Source: an uncultured Eubacteriales bacterium | GTDB lineage: Bacteria; Bacillota; Clostridia; Oscillospirales; Acutalibacteraceae | Direction of reading: 5' to 3' | DNA: 29,538 nt | Assembly: GCA_905198155.1 (NCBI GenBank) | Contig: CAJKBQ010000031.1 | Location: 1-29,538 of the forward strand | Shown: piece by piece, positions 17,466 to 26,019 of the stretch | Position numbering within the stretch: position 1 is the stretch's first letter | Layout of the letters: each line of letters starts with the position of its first letter | The notes under the pieces: generated by a model | What the model saw: only the letters and a program-made list of their open reading frames with translations | What the model was told of the DNA's origin: nothing | Databases searched by the model: none | Program-made: the position numbers and the translations under genes

Positions 17466-18455
17466 TTATTCGCAAATCGCGTCGATTTGCGCGCATTCCC
17501 CGTCCGAAAAATGCGTATTGCGCAGCGCGCCGAGGTTGTCCAGGATCTGTTCGGGCTTCGACGCGCCCACCAGCACCGACGTGACGATGCCGTCGCGCAG
17601 CACCCACGCCAATGCCATTTCGGCGAGCGTTTGACCGCGCGCAGTTGCCAGATCGGCCAGCTGCCGAATCTGCGTCAGCCGTTCGGGCGTCAGCGCGGAT
17701 TCTTTCAGGAACCGGCCGTCGGTGCGGATGCGGCTGTCCGCCGGAACGCCGTGCAGGTAGCGGTCGGTCAGCAGCCCCTGCGCCAGCGGGCTGAACGCGA
17801 TGATGCCTTTGTGCAGCTGCGCGGCCGTTTGCTTCAGCCCGTTCTGCTCAATCGTCCGGTCAAAAATCGAGTACCGGTTCTGGTTGATGATGAACGGGCA
17901 GTGCAGTTCGTCCAGAATCGCGCATGCACGCGCCAGCCGGTCGCCGTCGTAGTTCGACAGGCCGACATACAGCGCTTTGCCGCTGCGGACGGCCTGCGCC
18001 AGTGCGCCCATGGTTTCTTCGAGCGGGGTGTCCGGATCGGGACGGTGATGGTAGAAAATATCCACATAGTCCAGTCCCATGCGGCACAGGCTTTGATCCA
18101 GGCTGGCCAGCAGATATTTGCGGCTGCCCATGTTGCCGTACGGGCCGGGCCACATCTCGTATCCGGCTTTGGTGCTGATAATCAGCTCGTCGCGGTACGC
18201 GCCCAGTTCTTCGCGCAGAATCCGGCCCAGGTGGCGCTCGGCGCTGCCCGGTTCGGGACCGTAGTTGTTTGCCAGGTCAAAATGGGTGATGCCGTGGTCA
18301 AACGCCGTGCAGCACATCGCTTTCATATTGTCGTACGGCGCAGTGTCGCCGAAGTTGTGCCACAGCCCCAGCGATATCGCCGGGAGCATCAGTCCGCTGT
18401 GGCCGCAGCGATGGAACTGAATGGTGTCGTACCGATTGGAAGCCGCTTGATACAT
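17466..18455 (-). CDS. Aldo/keto reductase, YghZ/Gpr-like
   Basis: The product is a 329-residue NADPH-dependent aldo/keto reductase. The catalytic tetrad is visible: D60 and Y65 (HFDLANNYGP), K96 (ISTKAGYEMWPGP), H136 or H137 (DIFYHHRPDPDTP). The MWPGPYGN and YHHRPDPDTPLEETM segments point to the E. coli YghZ subgroup (L-glyceraldehyde-3-phosphate reductase), which acts on small aldehydes. ATG 18455 has GGAGG upstream. It lies 33 nt after the sugar-binding lipoprotein gene, so it is probably the last gene of the regulator-kinase operon. Its substrate may be linked to the sugar sensed, but that is a guess. I see no clear terminator before the next promoter at 17430. Confidence 0.9.
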   Translation of the reverse strand: MYQAASNRYDTIQFHRCGHSGLMLPAISLGLWHNFGDTAPYDNMKAMCCTAFDHGITHFDLANNYGPEPGSAERHLGRILREELGAYRDELIISTKAGYEMWPGPYGNMGSRKYLLASLDQSLCRMGLDYVDIFYHHRPDPDTPLEETMGALAQAVRSGKALYVGLSNYDGDRLARACAILDELHCPFIINQNRYSIFDRTIEQNGLKQTAAQLHKGIIAFSPLAQGLLTDRYLHGVPADSRIRTDGRFLKESALTPERLTQIRQLADLATARGQTLAEMALAWVLRDGIVTSVLVGASKPEQILDNLGALRNTHFSDGECAQIDAICE

Positions 18456-18488
18456 GGTAAAAATCCTCCGTTTCAAAAAGATAGACTG

Positions 18489-19451
18489 TTAATTGAATCG
18501 AAATACCTGTTTTTGAATGTCGGGATCGAACAGATTTTGCTTGGTGACGGTGGTGACGTCCGTGAACAGCGATTTGTCCGCAGGCGGCTCGCCGTTGATG
18601 CAATCGACGGCGGATTTGACGCCCAGGTACCCGATGGCAAACGGATTCTGGACGATCAGCGCGTCCATCTCGCCGGTTTCCAGCATCCCGACCGAGGTGA
18701 GGTTGGTGTCGAACCCGATGCCGTGGACGCGGCCGACGGCTTCCGATTGGCGGATGGCTTCGCCGACGCCGAGCGTCATCCATTCGTTGAACCCGACGAG
18801 CACATTGATCTCCGGGTGCGCTTGCAGCAGGGCGGCGGCCGCGGCGGCTGCACTTTCGGTGTTGCTGTCGACGTTGACCGACTCCACGATTTCCGCGTTG
18901 GCGACAGTGTCGATATAGGCGCGGAAGCCTTCCTCGCGGCGGATGCCGTTGTCGGTGCGCTGGTAGTAATTCACCAGCCCGATCCGGACGACGCACCCGG
19001 CGGCAACGCTGCGGACGGCGGCCTTGCCGGCGGCTTCGCCGGCGGCGGTGTTGTCCGTCCCGATGAACAGCCCCACATGCGGAGAGTTGACGCCGCTGTC
19101 AATGGTAACGACCTGCACGCCTTTGCGCGCAGCGTCGGTCACGATGTCCGCCGAGCGGTCGTAATCGATGGCGGAAAGCACGATCGCGTCTGCGCCGCGG
19201 GCGACGGCATCGGCGATCAGCTGGTTTTGCGCGGCGTAGTCCTCTTCGTTGTCCGGCCCTTCAAACGTCACGGAGACGTTGTATTCGGTGGCGGCGGAGT
19301 CTACGCCGCTGCGGACGCTGTGCCAGAAGTCGGAGTCGGTCGCTTTGACGATCACGGCGATTTCCTTTTTGCCGCGGACGGCGCACCCGGTCAGCACGCC
19401 GGGCAGCAGCGCCGCCAGCAGCAGGATACCGATCCATTTCCGCTGTTTCAT
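18489..19451 (-). CDS. Sugar-binding lipoprotein (type I periplasmic-binding fold), probable sensor component
   Basis: This 320-residue lipoprotein has a signal of about 20 residues and a lipobox LTGC with Cys23. The fold is RbsB/MglB-like: IAVIVKATDSDFWHSVRSGVDSAA, ADAIVLSAIDYD, GVQVVTIDSGVNS, FIGTDNTAAG and NEWMTLGVGEAI are typical sugar-binding blocks. Its ATG (19451) overlaps the kinase stop by ATGA, so translation is coupled to the kinase rather than to a transporter. Together with the YesM/YesN-like pair it resembles the XylFII-type extracellular component of clostridial three-component systems. The ligand is unknown, plausibly galactose, xylose or ribose. A role as a second transporter-binding protein is the alternative. 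Confidence 0.88.
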   Translation of the reverse strand: MKQRKWIGILLLAALLPGVLTGCAVRGKKEIAVIVKATDSDFWHSVRSGVDSAATEYNVSVTFEGPDNEEDYAAQNQLIADAVARGADAIVLSAIDYDRSADIVTDAARKGVQVVTIDSGVNSPHVGLFIGTDNTAAGEAAGKAAVRSVAAGCVVRIGLVNYYQRTDNGIRREEGFRAYIDTVANAEIVESVNVDSNTESAAAAAAALLQAHPEINVLVGFNEWMTLGVGEAIRQSEAVGRVHGIGFDTNLTSVGMLETGEMDALIVQNPFAIGYLGVKSAVDCINGEPPADKSLFTDVTTVTKQNLFDPDIQKQVFRFN

Positions 19452-21193
19452 ACGTTGGCCTCCTTGCTGTCGGCGGGGACGCACGGGATCCGCACGGTGA
19501 CGGCAGTGCCGACGTCCAATTCGCTGCGGATGGTGATGCCGTAGCGGTCGCCGAAGTAGATTTTGAGCCGGTCGTTGACATTTTTGACGCCGATGCCGTG
19601 CGAATCGCTGCGTTCCTTTTGCAGAATGGCGCGGCACTGCTCGTCCGTCATGCCGACGCCGTTGTCAGACACCGTCATCAGAATATCGCCGGAGCCGTCC
19701 GGCGCGCGCTGCACCGACACCACGATCTCGCCTTCGTCCACCAGCCGGTTCAGCCCGTGGTAGATGGCGTTTTCGATCAGCGGCTGGACGGTGATTTTGT
19801 TGCACAGATAATCTTCCAGTGCGGGATCCACGTCGAACCGATAGGTGAACTGGTTGCGGTAGCGATAACTTTGGATCACCAGATAGCTTTGCGCGTGGCG
19901 CATTTCGTCGCGGATGGGAATCAGCTCTTTGCCGCGGCTGATGCTGATGCGGAACAGCCGCGCCAGCGCGCTGACCATTTTGGCGGCGTCCTCGGTGTTG
20001 CCGCGTTCGCACATCCACTGGATGGAGTCCAGCGTGTTGTACAGGAAATGCGGGTTGATCTGCGCTTGGAGCGCGCGCAGCTCGGTTTTGCGCAGCGCCG
20101 TTTGTTCGCGGCGAATCTGCGCCATCAACGCTTGCAGCTGCGCCGACATTTGGCCGAACGTATCCGAAATTTCGCGCAGCTCGGTGACGTTTCCGTTGGA
20201 TCCGGCATACGCAAAGTGATCGGCGTCGGCTTCGAACTGCTTCATCGCGCGGAGCAGCGCCTGCACCTGCGCGGTGACGGTGCGGGAGTACACCAGCATT
20301 GCGATCAGCGCGATCAGCGCGCAGCACAGGAACGACACGGCCACCGCTGTGACAATCTGCGTGCGGCGCTCGGCGGCCAGTTCGTCGGTGAAGCTGACGC
20401 CCACGACCCGCCAAGTGCCGTCCTCGGTGGTTTGCAGCGCATAAATGCGCTGCTGCGGGGCGATGGTCTGCACGCCGTCCGCCATGGCGGCCAGCCGCGC
20501 AGTATCCTCCGTTTTCAGCCCGGAAAACAACAGCTGCTGCTGCGGATGATACACCATCCCGCCGTCCGGGTCGATCAGGAAGCAGTATCCGCGCCGCCCG
20601 ACGCCGACGTGATCGACGTATTTGGCAATTTCCGAAAAGCGAAAGTCGATGGCGACGTAGCAGCCGCTGCCCAAAACCGGCACGCTGGTGCGCGCCGACA
20701 GCGTGACCACCCACGGGTATTCGCCGCGGAACAGCGTTTGCACGTGCGGGGCGGAAAGCGCAAATTCGGCGTCGCTTTCCATCCGCGACCGGTCGAACGA
20801 CAGGTCGCGGTACGCGTCGGATTTCCGCGCTGCGCCGCTGCCGATGCAGCTGACGATGGCGCCGTCGGCGCCGTATACGGTGACGGCGTAAATATCGTCC
20901 TCAATCTCCGTCATGGCAGCCAGCTGCGTTTCCAGCGCGCCGGGACTGTCGGCCGCTTCCACCCGCGCCCGGATGGCGGTCAGGCGCTGCTTCATCGAAT
21001 CGACGTAGTTGTTGACCGCCAGCGCAGTTTGGCCGACGGCCTGCTCGGCGCTGACGCGTGCGTCGCGCAGCAGTGCGCTGCTGTACATTGACGCGAACAC
21101 CGCGATGCACACCGACACCGACGCGACTGCCGCCGCCGCAATGGACAGCAGTGTGATGGTGGACAGGCTGATGGAAAACACGCGTTTTTTCAT
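19448..21193 (-). CDS. Sensor histidine kinase, YesM/LytS type
   Basis: This is a 581-residue membrane kinase. Membrane helices at about 11-38 and 280-303 enclose a large extracellular sensor of the double-Cache type; GYCFLIDPDGGMVYHP (202-217) is its recognisable core. A HAMP-like linker follows (about 300-355). The phospho-acceptor is H382 in QINPHFLYNTLDSIQW, the His_kinase (LytS/YesM) box. ATPase motifs are PLIENAIYHGLN (N box), SDNGVGM (G1) and HGIGVKNVNDRLKIYFG (G2). Start ATG 21193 overlaps the regulator stop by ATGA. It should phosphorylate the YesN-like regulator encoded upstream, with input from its own Cache domain and perhaps from the lipoprotein. Confidence 0.93.
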   Translation of the reverse strand: MKKRVFSISLSTITLLSIAAAAVASVSVCIAVFASMYSSALLRDARVSAEQAVGQTALAVNNYVDSMKQRLTAIRARVEAADSPGALETQLAAMTEIEDDIYAVTVYGADGAIVSCIGSGAARKSDAYRDLSFDRSRMESDAEFALSAPHVQTLFRGEYPWVVTLSARTSVPVLGSGCYVAIDFRFSEIAKYVDHVGVGRRGYCFLIDPDGGMVYHPQQQLLFSGLKTEDTARLAAMADGVQTIAPQQRIYALQTTEDGTWRVVGVSFTDELAAERRTQIVTAVAVSFLCCALIALIAMLVYSRTVTAQVQALLRAMKQFEADADHFAYAGSNGNVTELREISDTFGQMSAQLQALMAQIRREQTALRKTELRALQAQINPHFLYNTLDSIQWMCERGNTEDAAKMVSALARLFRISISRGKELIPIRDEMRHAQSYLVIQSYRYRNQFTYRFDVDPALEDYLCNKITVQPLIENAIYHGLNRLVDEGEIVVSVQRAPDGSGDILMTVSDNGVGMTDEQCRAILQKERSDSHGIGVKNVNDRLKIYFGDRYGITIRSELDVGTAVTVRIPCVPADSKEANV

Positions 21194-22782
21194 TGCGCTT
21201 CACCTCGATGGTTGTTTCGGATTTTGACGGGGGAGTCCCCGTAAAATTTTTTGAAGCAATAGCTGAAATAGTGCTGGTCGCTGTACCCGCAGCGCTCCGA
21301 AATTTCCAGAATGCGCAGCCCGGAGCAGACCAGCATATCGTACGCGGCTTTCATCCGGCGCTCGGTGAGCAGCGTAACGAAGTTTTTCTTCTTTGTTTTC
21401 TTGATGAGCGCGCTCAGGTAGTTGGGGCTGACGGCCAGTTCGTTGCTGACGCTGACCAGCGACAGCTCCTCGTCGGAAAACCGCTGGTCGATGATCTCCA
21501 CCACCCGGTCACACAGTACCTCGCTTTCGCGCCGCTGCGAGCTGGTAATCAGCGATTTGGCGCTTTCGCAAAACGCAATCAGCTCATTTTTCATCGCATT
21601 TTCACTGTTGTGCGCGGTCATGCGCGCAAAAAACGGGTTCCCGGACAGCAAATGCGCCGCCTCGGTTTTGTCGGCGACGCTGCCGACCACGCGGTAAACC
21701 GTCGCGATGATCTGCATCACCAGCAGGTTGGCATTTTCCGGCGTGCTGTGCGCGAATAGCTGCGCGATGAAATCTTCGAGCGCGGCGCGGTCGCCAACTT
21801 TCAGCAGCTGTTCCAGCTTCATCGCCGTTTTTTCCACATGATCCACTTCGGTTTCGCCGATGCGTTCCTGGTCGTCGATGAACCGGACTTCGCCGGCGCC
21901 GTCGGATGTATAGCGCCGTGCGGTCACGGCTTGGAGGTACGCGTCGGCGCACCCGGACAGCGCGGTAAACGAACGGCTGACGCCGATGGTGCATTTTTCT
22001 TTGCGCATCCGCTTGGCGGTCTGCACCATCTCGCGCAGCGGCAGTTCCAGCAGGTTGCTCATCGTGCCGGCTTCTTCCGTGGCAACCAGCGTCACCGCCC
22101 GGCCGTACACAATGAAGCTGACGGCGTACAGATACCGCCCCAGCACGCCGTCGATGAAATCGATGTGCGCGGCGCCGGTGGTGTGCGCGCCGGATTCGTC
22201 TTTGTATTTGGACACCAGCACGGCAAACCGCGGCGATGTGCCGGCGCGGACGATGCCCAGCGATTCCGCATTCGCCCGCAGCTCGCGGTCGTCCGGCTGC
22301 GTTTCGTTGCTGCCGAGCATCAGCGGGAGCAGGAACCGGTCAATTTTCATCCGGTGCAGCTGCGCCTGCGCGTCGGGATCCGGCTTGGGGACGGCGCTGA
22401 GCCGGTCGTCCATGCGGCGGTGGATGTCGTGCAGCTCGTCCGTCATTTCCGCCGACGAGATCGGTTTCAGCAGATACCGGATGATGTTGTAGTTGATGGC
22501 GGTCTGCGCATATTCAAAGCTGTCGTACCCGCTCAGGATCACAATCTGCGTGGCGGGGCGCAGTTCGCGGACGCGCGCCGCCAGTTCCAGCCCCGAAATC
22601 ATCGGCATTTTGATGTCGGTCACAATCAGGTCCGGTTCCAGCGCTTCGATCTGGTCCAGCGCTTCGACGCCGTTTTCGGCTTCGCCGATCACTTCAAATC
22701 CGGCCGACGCCCAGTCCACCCGCTCGATCAGCGCCCGCCGCTGCTCGAATTCGTCCTCCACGACCATCACGGTATAATGCAT
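21190..22782 (-). CDS. Response regulator, YesN type (receiver plus AraC DNA-binding domain)
   Basis: This 530-residue regulator has an N-terminal receiver with acidic pocket E9/D10, phospho-acceptor D56 (LIVTDIKMP) and K106 (YLLKP). A middle region of about 280 residues with few known motifs follows. The C-terminal AraC/XylS module has two helix-turn-helix units: LSLVSVSNELAVSPNYLSALIKK, and RILEISERCGYSDQHYFSYCFKKFYGDSPVKIR. Start ATG 22782 is preceded by GGGGAGGA and a run of six T. It is first in a regulator-kinase-lipoprotein operon, directly downstream of an mgl-like importer, which is its likely target. Confidence 0.94.
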   Translation of the reverse strand: MHYTVMVVEDEFEQRRALIERVDWASAGFEVIGEAENGVEALDQIEALEPDLIVTDIKMPMISGLELAARVRELRPATQIVILSGYDSFEYAQTAINYNIIRYLLKPISSAEMTDELHDIHRRMDDRLSAVPKPDPDAQAQLHRMKIDRFLLPLMLGSNETQPDDRELRANAESLGIVRAGTSPRFAVLVSKYKDESGAHTTGAAHIDFIDGVLGRYLYAVSFIVYGRAVTLVATEEAGTMSNLLELPLREMVQTAKRMRKEKCTIGVSRSFTALSGCADAYLQAVTARRYTSDGAGEVRFIDDQERIGETEVDHVEKTAMKLEQLLKVGDRAALEDFIAQLFAHSTPENANLLVMQIIATVYRVVGSVADKTEAAHLLSGNPFFARMTAHNSENAMKNELIAFCESAKSLITSSQRRESEVLCDRVVEIIDQRFSDEELSLVSVSNELAVSPNYLSALIKKTKKKNFVTLLTERRMKAAYDMLVCSGLRILEISERCGYSDQHYFSYCFKKFYGDSPVKIRNNHRGEAQ

Positions 22783-22793
22783 GAAAAAATCCT

Positions 22794-22846
22794 CCCCGCC
22801 GTTTGACTCTTTGCTTCTGCATTAAGTATATCATCAAACGGCGGGG
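22794..22846 (-). promoter_or_regulatory. Perfect 13-bp inverted repeat bracketing the regulator promoter and ribosome site
   Basis: The arms CCCCGCCGTTTGA (minus strand, 22846-22834) and TCAAACGGCGGGG (22806-22794) are perfectly complementary and separated by 27 nt. The first arm lies in the -10/-35 spacer of the regulator promoter. The second overlaps the ribosome site GGGGAGGA and is followed by six T. In transcripts reading through from the importer operon it could fold into a terminator-like hairpin that hides the ribosome site. Transcripts from the local promoter lack the first arm. Confidence 0.65.
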
Positions 22847-22853
22847 AAAGCAA
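22825..22853 (-). promoter_or_regulatory. Promoter of the yesN-yesM-like operon (TTGCTT-17-TATACT)
   Basis: TTGCTT (22848-22853) and TATACT (22825-22830) are spaced by 17 nt on the minus strand. The start is near 22818. The spacer contains one arm of the 13-bp inverted repeat, so a bound protein there would probably block RNA polymerase. Confidence 0.7.
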
Positions 22854-22869
22854 ATTATTTTTGAAATTT

Positions 22870-22889
22870 CCGCAAAAAATCGTTTGCGG
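22870..22889 (-). terminator. Weak hairpin after the InlB-repeat protein gene
   Basis: A perfect 7-bp stem CCGCAAA/TTTGCGG (22870-22876 with 22883-22889) has a 6-nt loop just past the stop codon. The minus-strand tail AAATTTC is not a good U tract, so termination here is doubtful. Confidence 0.35.
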
Positions 22890-22894
22890 TGGAT

Positions 22895-23284
22895 TTATGC
22901 GGCTTTTTCCCACCCGGCGTACAATGTGCAGCTGCCGGTGATGGGATCGCCGGGTGTCCAGCGGACGGTGCAGTCGCGGTCGGTGTACCACCCGGTGAAG
23001 CGCCAGCCTTCCTTGACCGGCTGCTCGGGGGATACGGTTTCGGCGTACATGACCTTCACCGGCGGTACGGCCGATCCGCCGTCCGTGTCAAACGATACGG
23101 TGAACCCGTTGTGCCGCACCACGAACACCGATACCAGAATCAGCACCGCCAGCAGCGAGGCCACCATGATGTTTGCGGCCCGCACCGACATATTGATTTT
23201 GGCGTACAGTCCGCCGCTACGGCGCGGCGCAGGAGCGGCAGTGGGGGAAGGGGGGGTCGTTTTGTTTTCTTCCATCGGATTCAC
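22895..23284 (-). CDS. Small single-pass membrane protein with one InlB B-repeat
   Basis: This 129-residue protein has a Pro/Ala-rich cytoplasmic N-terminus (about 9-24), one membrane helix (about 39-57) and a single extracellular InlB B-repeat (Listeria-Bacteroides repeat, Flg_new). The repeat shows VSFDTDGGSAVPPVKV, the V-KEGWRFTGWYTD core and TLYAGW. The start is a GTG at 23284 or an ATG at 23275 (MEENKTT); neither has a strong ribosome site. It follows the sugar permease gene by 25 nt and must be translated from the importer transcript. Such repeats usually occur in multiples on large surface proteins, so one repeat on a minimal anchor is unusual. Function unknown. Confidence 0.75.
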   Translation of the reverse strand: MNPMEENKTTPPSPTAAPAPRRSGGLYAKINMSVRAANIMVASLLAVLILVSVFVVRHNGFTVSFDTDGGSAVPPVKVMYAETVSPEQPVKEGWRFTGWYTDRDCTVRWTPGDPITGSCTLYAGWEKAA

Positions 23285-23309
23285 CGTCTTTCGTTTTTGA
23301 AATTTGCGC

Positions 23310-24395
23310 TTATTTGCGCACCAGGTATTTGCGCATATCGATCGCGCAGGCCACCAGGATAATCAGACCCTTGATTACATACAGCATATTGGGGTCTACC
23401 GACAGGAACGTCAGCCCGGCGAAGATGATTTGCAGCAGGAACACGCCGACCACGATGCCGCTGATCTTGCCGGTGCCGCCGACGAACGATACGCCGCCGA
23501 TGACGCACGCCGCGATGGCGTCGGATTCATAGTTCAGGCCGGTGTTGGCCGAGCAGGACGCGATGCGCGCGCCCTCGATGAAGCCGGTGATGCCGTACAT
23601 GGCGCCCGCCAGCACGAACACCATCACGATCGTCCAGAACACGTTGACGCCGGACACGTTGGCCGCCTCTTCGTTGGAGCCGACGGCGAACATATTTTTG
23701 CCGAACTTCGTTTTGTTCCAGATCACCCACATCACGGCGGTCAGAATTGCGGAATACAGGACGTATTTCGGAACGGACACGGTGCCGATTTTGAACAGCG
23801 TGCCGCGGACGAAGTTGGTGTACGATTCGTCCATGCCGGACAGCGTCTGGCCGTTGTTGTTGCCGATCATCAGGAAAAGCAGCACCAGGCCGAACACGAT
23901 CAGCTGCGTGGACAGCGTGACGATGAACGGATGCAGCTTAAATTTCGCGACAAAGAAGCCGTTCACGAACCCGACCGCCGCGCCCACGGCGATCACCGCC
24001 AGCAGCACGACCCACAGCGGCATGGTTTTCAGGTTCGGGAAAATTTTGTTGGCGTAGCCGGTCATTTGCAGCAGCGCGGCCGAGATGCACGCGGTGAGGC
24101 CGACGACGCGGCCGGCGGAAATATCGGTACCGGTCAAAACGATGGCGCCGCCGATGCCGAGCGCGATCGGCAGCTTGGCCGCCGTCAGCGAGATGATGTT
24201 GACAATCGACGAGACCGACAGGAACGCCGGTACGCGGATAGCAATATATACCACCGCAATGGCGATGATGATATACATCGCGTTGTTAAACAGCAGATCC
24301 GTGACGACACGGCGCTTGTCCGCGCCGGACTTGCCCCGGAATTCCGCCCAGTTGGCCGCCAGGCGACCCTTGTGTTTCATGGATGCAGCAGACAT
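23310..24395 (-). CDS. mglC: Sugar ABC importer permease, MglC/RbsC-like (CUT2)
   Basis: This is a 361-residue inner-membrane permease of the BPD_transp_2 family. It has around ten hydrophobic segments, the LGIGGAIVLTGTDISAGRVVGLTA signature near residue 90, and the conserved GARIASCSANTGLNYESDAIAACVIGG...FVGGTGKISG block. These match galactose/methyl-galactoside permease MglC. ATG 24395 is preferred because GGGGGA lies at a proper distance; ATG 24410 is also in frame. It follows the ATPase gene by about 20 nt. It forms the membrane channel of the importer with MglA and MglB. Confidence 0.92.
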   Translation of the reverse strand: MSAASMKHKGRLAANWAEFRGKSGADKRRVVTDLLFNNAMYIIIAIAVVYIAIRVPAFLSVSSIVNIISLTAAKLPIALGIGGAIVLTGTDISAGRVVGLTACISAALLQMTGYANKIFPNLKTMPLWVVLLAVIAVGAAVGFVNGFFVAKFKLHPFIVTLSTQLIVFGLVLLFLMIGNNNGQTLSGMDESYTNFVRGTLFKIGTVSVPKYVLYSAILTAVMWVIWNKTKFGKNMFAVGSNEEAANVSGVNVFWTIVMVFVLAGAMYGITGFIEGARIASCSANTGLNYESDAIAACVIGGVSFVGGTGKISGIVVGVFLLQIIFAGLTFLSVDPNMLYVIKGLIILVACAIDMRKYLVRK

Positions 24396-24416
24396 TCGTG
24401 GTTCCCCCATTCCAAA

Positions 24417-25946
24417 TTAAGCATATTTTGCGGCAAGCGTCATGATTTCTTCCTGCGAAGTGTGCGCCGCATCCACTTCGCCCGCCAGCTTGCCGCCCGA
24501 CATCACAAGGATCCGGTCGCACACGCCCAGCAGCTCCGGCATTTCGGACGATACCATAATCACCGTCTTGCCTTTGGCGGCCAGGTCGATAATCAGCTGA
24601 TAAATCTCATATTTCGCGCCCACGTCGATGCCGCGGGTCGGTTCGTCCAGCAGCAGCACCGTCGGCTCCGTGAGCAGCCAGCGGCCCAGGATCACTTTCT
24701 GCTGGTTGCCGCCGGACAGCGAGCGGATTTTTGTTTCCTGCGTCGGCGTTTTGACGTGCATCGACTGAATGCACCAGTCGGTGTTCGCTTTCAGCTTGTT
24801 GTCGCGCAGGAACGGCCCCCACTTGCATTTGTCCAGACTGGAAATCGTCGCGTTTTCGCGGATGCTCAGGATCCCGAAGATTCCGGTTGCGCGGCGCTCT
24901 TCGGTCAGCAGCGCAAACCCGTTCTTGATCGATTCGCGCGGGTTGCGGTTGCGGATCGGCTTGCCGTTCAGCGTCAGCGTGCCGCTGCGGCGGGTGATCG
25001 ACCCGAAAATGTTTTGCAGCAGCGAACTGCGCCCGGAGCCGTCCAGCCCGGCGACGCCGATGATCTCGCCTTTGCGCGCGGTGAACGATACGTCGTATTC
25101 TTTGGCGTATTCCGCTGTCAAATGCTCCACCCGCAGCAGCTCGTCGCCGATTTTGTTCGTTTTCGGCGGGTAGATGTTGGTCAGCTCGCGGCCGACCATC
25201 AGCTTGATGATCTCGTCGGTGGTCAGCGATTTGGCGTCGCGCGTCGCGATCCACTTGCCGTCGCGCATCACAGTGACTTCGTCCGAAATCCGCAGAATCT
25301 CGGCCATTTTGTGCGAAATATAAATGATCCCGCAGCCCTGGTCGCGCAGCATATGGATAATTTTGAACAGATGCTCCACTTCTTCTTCGGTCAGCGAAGA
25401 GGTCGGCTCGTCAAACACGATGATTTTGGCGTTGTACGACACGGCTTTTGCGATTTCGACCATCTGCCGCTGCGATACCGGCAGCGTGCTCATGATCGCC
25501 TTGGGATCCACATGGACTTCCAGCCGGTCGAACACCTCTTTGGTGGCCTGATACATTTTCTTTTCGCTGGTAAACGGAACGCCGCGGGCAACGGTCGGGA
25601 ACCGCCCGAGCCACATATTGTCCATGACGTTGCGCTTGAGCGCCTGATTCAGCTCCTGATGCACCATCGCAACGCCGTGCTCCAGCGCTTCCTTTGAATT
25701 GCGGAAATTCACTTCCTCGCCGTTGAGGAAGATGTGGCCGGCGTCTTTGCTGTACACGCCGAACAGACACTTCATCAGCGTCGATTTCCCGGCGCCGTTT
25801 TCGCCCATCAGCGCGTGTACGGTACCGGCTTTCACGGTCAGGTTTACCTGATCCAGCGCTTTGACGCCGGGGAACTGTTTTTCGATCCCCTCCATGCGGA
25901 GCAGCGGCTGCACGGTGCCGACCTGATTTTCTGCGTTTGGATTCAT
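24417..25946 (-). CDS. mglA: Sugar ABC importer ATP-binding protein, MglA-like (CUT2)
   Basis: This 509-residue protein carries two fused ATPase domains, the CUT2 arrangement. Domain 1 has Walker A GENGAGKST (48-56), signature LPVSQRQMVEIAKA and Walker B KIIVFDEPTSSL. Domain 2 has the usual degenerate Walker A GLDGSGRSS, signature LSGGNQQKVILGRWL and Walker B VLLLDEPTRGID. The TFGVYSKDAGHIF-like and EERRATGIFG segments resemble MglA. ATG 25946 has GGGGGGA upstream. It sits between the binding-protein gene, across a stem-loop, and the permease gene. Confidence 0.94.
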   Translation of the reverse strand: MNPNAENQVGTVQPLLRMEGIEKQFPGVKALDQVNLTVKAGTVHALMGENGAGKSTLMKCLFGVYSKDAGHIFLNGEEVNFRNSKEALEHGVAMVHQELNQALKRNVMDNMWLGRFPTVARGVPFTSEKKMYQATKEVFDRLEVHVDPKAIMSTLPVSQRQMVEIAKAVSYNAKIIVFDEPTSSLTEEEVEHLFKIIHMLRDQGCGIIYISHKMAEILRISDEVTVMRDGKWIATRDAKSLTTDEIIKLMVGRELTNIYPPKTNKIGDELLRVEHLTAEYAKEYDVSFTARKGEIIGVAGLDGSGRSSLLQNIFGSITRRSGTLTLNGKPIRNRNPRESIKNGFALLTEERRATGIFGILSIRENATISSLDKCKWGPFLRDNKLKANTDWCIQSMHVKTPTQETKIRSLSGGNQQKVILGRWLLTEPTVLLLDEPTRGIDVGAKYEIYQLIIDLAAKGKTVIMVSSEMPELLGVCDRILVMSGGKLAGEVDAAHTSQEEIMTLAAKYA

Positions 25947-25976
25947 ATCCGTCTGTCCCCCCGTTCCAATTTATCG

Positions 25977-26010
25977 GGTTCGCGGAACGGCGTGTGCCGC
26001 TCCGCGAACC
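25977..26010 (-). promoter_or_regulatory. Intercistronic stem-loop between mglB and mglA
   Basis: A 15-bp stem (25977-25991 with 25996-26010, one G-U pair on the minus strand) closes a 4-nt loop right after the mglB stop. It has no U tract, so it is more likely an mRNA stabiliser or partial terminator that keeps mglB message above that of mglA and mglC, a common arrangement for binding proteins. Confidence 0.75.
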
Positions 26011-26019
26011 GCAGGTGAT

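Noticed and set aside
17394..19544. A 716-codon open frame on the plus strand
   Set aside because: Antisense to the aldo/keto reductase and sugar-binding lipoprotein genes; no motif, and it begins inside the promoter of the T-box unit.
23304..25697. A 797-codon open frame on the plus strand
   Set aside because: Antisense to the mglC- and mglA-like genes, without ribosome site or recognisable domain.
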